DNA of 64,000 nt from CAYSUS01 sp964434165 (GTDB lineage Bacteria > Planctomycetota > Planctomycetia > Pirellulales > Thermoguttaceae). Both the position numbers and the translations under genes were made by a program. Location: NCBI GenBank assembly GCA_964434165.1, contig CAYSUS010000022.1, forward strand, positions 19,208-83,207, given 5' to 3'. The notes under the pieces are model-generated. The model was given only the letters and a program-made list of their open reading frames with translations. It was not told where the DNA came from and searched no databases. Within the stretch, counting starts at the first letter, position 1. Every line of letters begins with the position of its first letter. Shown one piece after another: positions 61,419 through 64,000 of this stretch.

Positions 61419-62308
61419 CCCGCTTTGGTACCCCCGTCACGCGCCGCACCATGCTCGCCACCTCGGCCGGAGCCGCTGCCTGGGCGGCGCTGGGAGCGCG
61501 GATTGCCCCGCTGTTGGCCGCGCCCGAGAAGCGGTGGTTCAAGATCGGGGCCTGCGACTGGAACCTGCGCAAGATGTGTGATCCGGCCGCCTTCGACGTG
61601 GCCAGGCAGGCCGGGCTGGACGGGGTGCAGGTGAGCATGGGCACGGTGGCCAACGACATGCACCTCCGCAAGCCCGAGGTGCAGAAGGCGTATCAGGAAA
61701 AGTGCAAACAGACGGGGCTGGAGATCGCCTCGCTGGCCATCGGCGAGATGAACCGCGTGCCGCTGAAGAGCGATCCCCGCGCGGCCCAGTGGCTCGACGA
61801 CTCGATCGACGTGTGCCGGGCTCTGGGCCTGTCGATCGTCATGCCGGCCTGCTTCGGCAAGGGCGACCTGGACATGGCCAACACCCGCGAGATCGACCAC
61901 CTGGTCAAGGTCCTCAAGGACGTGGCCCCCAAGGCCGAGAAGCAGAGCATCGTCATCGGCCTGGAGAACTACTTGAGCGCCGAAGACAACATGAAGATCA
62001 TCGATCGCGTGGGCTCGCCCGCCGTCAAGGTCTATTACGATGTGGGCAACTCCACGGACAAGGGCCGCGACATCTACAGGGAGATGCGAACGCTGGGGGA
62101 CTTGATCTGCGAGCTGCACGCCAAGGACGCGCGGCACATGCTCGGCCAGGGGCGGATCGACTTCAAGAAGGTCCGCGCGGCCATCGACGACATCGGCTAC
62201 AACGGCTGGATCGTGATCGAGGCCGCGGCGCCGCACGGGCTGATCGAGGACTACACGGCGCACCGGAAGTACCTGCGTGCGTGTTTCCCCGAGAAGCAGC
62301 AGGGCTGA
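61415..62308 (+). CDS. TAT-exported sugar phosphate isomerase/epimerase-like protein
   Basis: A 297-residue protein with leader TRRTMLATSAGAAAWAALG. The TIM-barrel domain is of the xylose-isomerase-like/IolE type: IGACDWNLRKMCDPAAFDVARQAG, ASLAIGEMNRVP, IGLENYLSAEDNM (Glu), VYYDVGNSTDKG (Asp), ELHAKDARHMLGQG and WIVIEAA. A good AGGAGGA site lies 5 bases before ATG 61415. Likely acts on an unknown sugar outside the cytoplasm. Confidence 0.87.
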   Translation: MTRFGTPVTRRTMLATSAGAAAWAALGARIAPLLAAPEKRWFKIGACDWNLRKMCDPAAFDVARQAGLDGVQVSMGTVANDMHLRKPEVQKAYQEKCKQTGLEIASLAIGEMNRVPLKSDPRAAQWLDDSIDVCRALGLSIVMPACFGKGDLDMANTREIDHLVKVLKDVAPKAEKQSIVIGLENYLSAEDNMKIIDRVGSPAVKVYYDVGNSTDKGRDIYREMRTLGDLICELHAKDARHMLGQGRIDFKKVRAAIDDIGYNGWIVIEAAAPHGLIEDYTAHRKYLRACFPEKQQG

Positions 62309-62324
62309 GACTGGGGGGCACACC

Positions 62325-62570
62325 CACGGCTCGCGAGAACTCCGAAGCACGAAGCACGAAATCCGAGACAAATCCGAAACACGAAGCCCGAATGACCTGA
62401 ACCGCTGCATCGAGCGGAGGACGGAAGCTGGCGTGCGGCTCCGGGTGCGAGGTTTCCGGCATTTCGGTTTGGGTGATTCGGATTTGCTTCGAATCGCGGG
62501 ATTCGTGCTTCGGATCGGCCTTCCTCTTCGTAATGCTTCGGATTTGCTGCCCCTTTGGAGCCTATGCTTG
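62325..62570. repeat. Inverted GAAGCACGAA / TTCGTGCTTC repeats in a 322-bp spacer
   Basis: The spacer 62309-62630 has no supported gene. Near its left end are direct copies of CGAAGCACGAA and ATCCGAGACAAATCCGAAAC; near its right end, in inverted form, ATTCGTGCTTCGGAT and TAATGCTTCGGATTT. The two halves could fold into a long imperfect stem. Confidence 0.65.
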
Positions 62571-62630
62571 AGCGGGACGGAATTGGGGGCCACCCCCTCA
62601 CTCGAGCCATAGCCCTCTCGAACCGGGTCC

Positions 62631-63155
62631 GTGTGCGCGAAGCGTCCGAAGAAGCGGATCGGCAAGCTCGACCGGGCGGCCTTTCACGAGGCCGGACATG
62701 CGGTCGTGGCCCACTCCCTGCGCCTGAAGTTCTCTCAGGCCTCGATCCTTCAGAGCTCCGAGAGCGGCGCGATCGGCCACGTGCCGTTTGAGCTCGACAC
62801 GTCCTCCCTCCGTGATGGGCCCGTATCGTACGGCGAGCGCCGCGCGGAAAAGCGCCTGGAGCATCGCATCGTCGTCCTGGGCGCCGGCGTGGTGGCCGTG
62901 GGGATTTTGACCGGTCGCCGCGCCTGGCGGGGCGAGGAGATCGACGAGGCCAAACGGCTCGCCCAGCAGCGGTGCTCCAGTGGCGAGGAGATCGATGCCT
63001 TCCTGAAGTGGCTTCTGGTGCGGACCGAGAACGAGCTTCGCCTCGCCCCCTGGTGGCGCATGGTCGAGGCCTTGGCCGCCGAGTTGATCGACCGCGACCG
63101 TCTCTCGGGCCAGGAGGCCGTATGGGTGATGCAGCGGGCGGTCGCAGTGCCGTAG
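62631..63155 (+). CDS. Standalone M41 (FtsH protease domain)-like zinc metallopeptidase
   Basis: A 174-residue protein with AAFHEAGHAVVAHSL near residue 16, the HEAGH zinc-binding motif in the context of the FtsH peptidase domain. A later acidic helix (GEEIDEAKRLA) might give the third ligand. There is no AAA+ domain and no membrane helix, so it is far shorter than FtsH (about 600 residues). Role unknown; it may work with another ATPase or not be a protease. GTG 62631 is the only good start. Confidence 0.72.
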   Translation: MCAKRPKKRIGKLDRAAFHEAGHAVVAHSLRLKFSQASILQSSESGAIGHVPFELDTSSLRDGPVSYGERRAEKRLEHRIVVLGAGVVAVGILTGRRAWRGEEIDEAKRLAQQRCSSGEEIDAFLKWLLVRTENELRLAPWWRMVEALAAELIDRDRLSGQEAVWVMQRAVAVP

Positions 63156-63290
63156 GGGCCCCGGCCTCCGAATGCCTGCAACGGCCCCGGCGAAAGTTCC
63201 CAGAAAGCGTTGAAGAAATCCAGCCAAACCGCTAGGCTCAACGGGTGACGGTGGTCGCTTCTCTTTCCGGAACAGACGGAGGCCCGAGCG

Positions 63291-63950
63291 ATGTCCCCGG
63301 TTTTTCTCGCGGCGCTGACTCTGGGGTTTGTCGCCCCGGCGGATCAAACCGATCGCCATGCAGCGGATAGCCCTCCCGCGTCCCGTACCGGCATGGAGCT
63401 TGTCAGGGCATTCAACGCCACCATGCGGCGGTACGCGGGCGCAGAGGAAGACGAGGCCCCGGCAGCCGCCCGGGCGATGCTCCGGCTCTACGAGGAGCTT
63501 CGCCGCGACACTGAACTGGCCGAATCGCGCAAGAAGACGATGGGCGTGCGCCTGCGCGCGCGGCTTGCCCAGCTTGCCGACACGATGGAGAAGGACAATC
63601 GCAATGGCAAGGCCCCGGCGAGCGTGGACCTGCGGGACCGGCAAACTGCGATGGGCCAGATCGGCGGGGGCTTTGGCGGCGGCAATCGATTCGGGGGGGG
63701 ATTCGGCGGTGCAGGCTTCCAGGGCGGCTTCGGGGCGGGCAACGTGCTGGGCAACCCCAACGACGACCACGGACCGGAGTTGGTTGACCTGATTCAGAAG
63801 ACCATCGCCCCGGCGAGCTGGGACGTGATGGGCGGCCGGGGATCGATCTACTACTGGCGCCCGGGCAGGGCGATCGTCGTGCGCCAGACCGACGAGGTCC
63901 ACGGCCAGCTCAATGGCATGCTCCGGCAACTCGAGCGGGCCGGGCGCTAG
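63291..63950 (+). CDS. Secreted Gly-rich protein of planctomycete type
   Basis: A 219-residue protein; the N-terminal hydrophobic part (PVFLAALTLGFVAP) is probably a signal. A helical middle (residues 35-110) is followed by a Gly/Phe-rich linker (GGGFGGGNRFGGGFGGAG) and a conserved-looking end LVDLIQKTIAPASWDVMGGRGSIYYWRPGRAIVVRQTDEVHGQL. The C-terminal motif is found in planctomycete proteins related to secretin N-domains; function unknown. GAGCG-type ribosome site only. Confidence 0.72.
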   Translation: MSPVFLAALTLGFVAPADQTDRHAADSPPASRTGMELVRAFNATMRRYAGAEEDEAPAAARAMLRLYEELRRDTELAESRKKTMGVRLRARLAQLADTMEKDNRNGKAPASVDLRDRQTAMGQIGGGFGGGNRFGGGFGGAGFQGGFGAGNVLGNPNDDHGPELVDLIQKTIAPASWDVMGGRGSIYYWRPGRAIVVRQTDEVHGQLNGMLRQLERAGR

Positions 63951-64000
63951 TGTTCTGATTCAGAGTTAGCGGAACTTATGGAGGGTTGTGGGGTTTCATC

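Overview
The window looks like a contig from a high-GC planctomycete (phylum Planctomycetota; order not resolved), probably a metagenome assembly because it holds a 100-base run of Ns. The evidence is two secreted PEP-CTERM proteins, an autotransporter-type beta-strand-repeat protein, several TAT-exported sugar isomerase-like and flavin proteins, an ECF sigma factor next to a giant alpha-2-macroglobulin-like protein, a secreted Gly-rich protein of planctomycete type, and many short single genes on both strands with long non-coding spacers. Names rest on motifs read by eye; no database search was possible.

Layout. 0-5 kb: the 3' end of a beta-propeller/di-haem cytochrome protein, then a minus-strand envelope and lysine set: cardiolipin synthase, LpxH-like phosphoesterase, diaminopimelate epimerase and a DUF374 lysophospholipid acyltransferase. 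5-13.5 kb: a PEP-CTERM protein, a membrane-anchored zinc ribbon/PEGA/thioredoxin/trypsin fusion protease, a C69 dipeptidase, ribulokinase and a small pRiA4b ORF-3-like protein.

13.7-26 kb is the most unusual part. It holds a PaaK-like ligase with a poor phosphate loop, a double-ACT protein, a benzoate-CoA-ligase-family gene with one in-frame stop, an MMPL/RND exporter, two paralogous HHxxxD acyltransferases of equal length, a ketosynthase remnant fused to two acyl carrier protein domains, and a FabL-type enoyl-ACP reductase. It resembles the ligase / carrier / reductase / PapA-like acyltransferase / MmpL logic of exported acylated lipids or polyketides. The ketosynthase has lost about 300 residues and the ligase is interrupted, so the locus is either decaying or badly assembled.

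26-45 kb: secreted proteins of unknown role, a beta-strand-repeat PEP-CTERM protein, a thioredoxin-fold protein, a putative glycoside hydrolase, and an ECF sigma factor followed by an alpha-2-macroglobulin whose N-terminus looks like an anti-sigma domain; then a polytopic membrane protein and a lone P-II protein. 45-53 kb: two tandem outer-membrane-type barrel paralogues, a small lipoprotein candidate, sucCD, DNA polymerase X and a TGS-domain GTPase. 53-64 kb: secreted carbohydrate and redox genes (alpha/beta hydrolase, FMN reductase, 2Fe-2S ferredoxin, two isomerase-fold proteins, SGNH hydrolase, beta-helix protein), a Pro/Arg-rich secreted protein broken by a G9 run, a standalone M41-like peptidase and a Gly-rich secreted protein.

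Three families of short palindromic DNA recur in the spacers. The clearest has ACTTCCGAAGTC-type arms and occurs at seven sites in six spacers, never inside a gene. No rRNA, tRNA, CRISPR array, insertion sequence or phage gene was seen.
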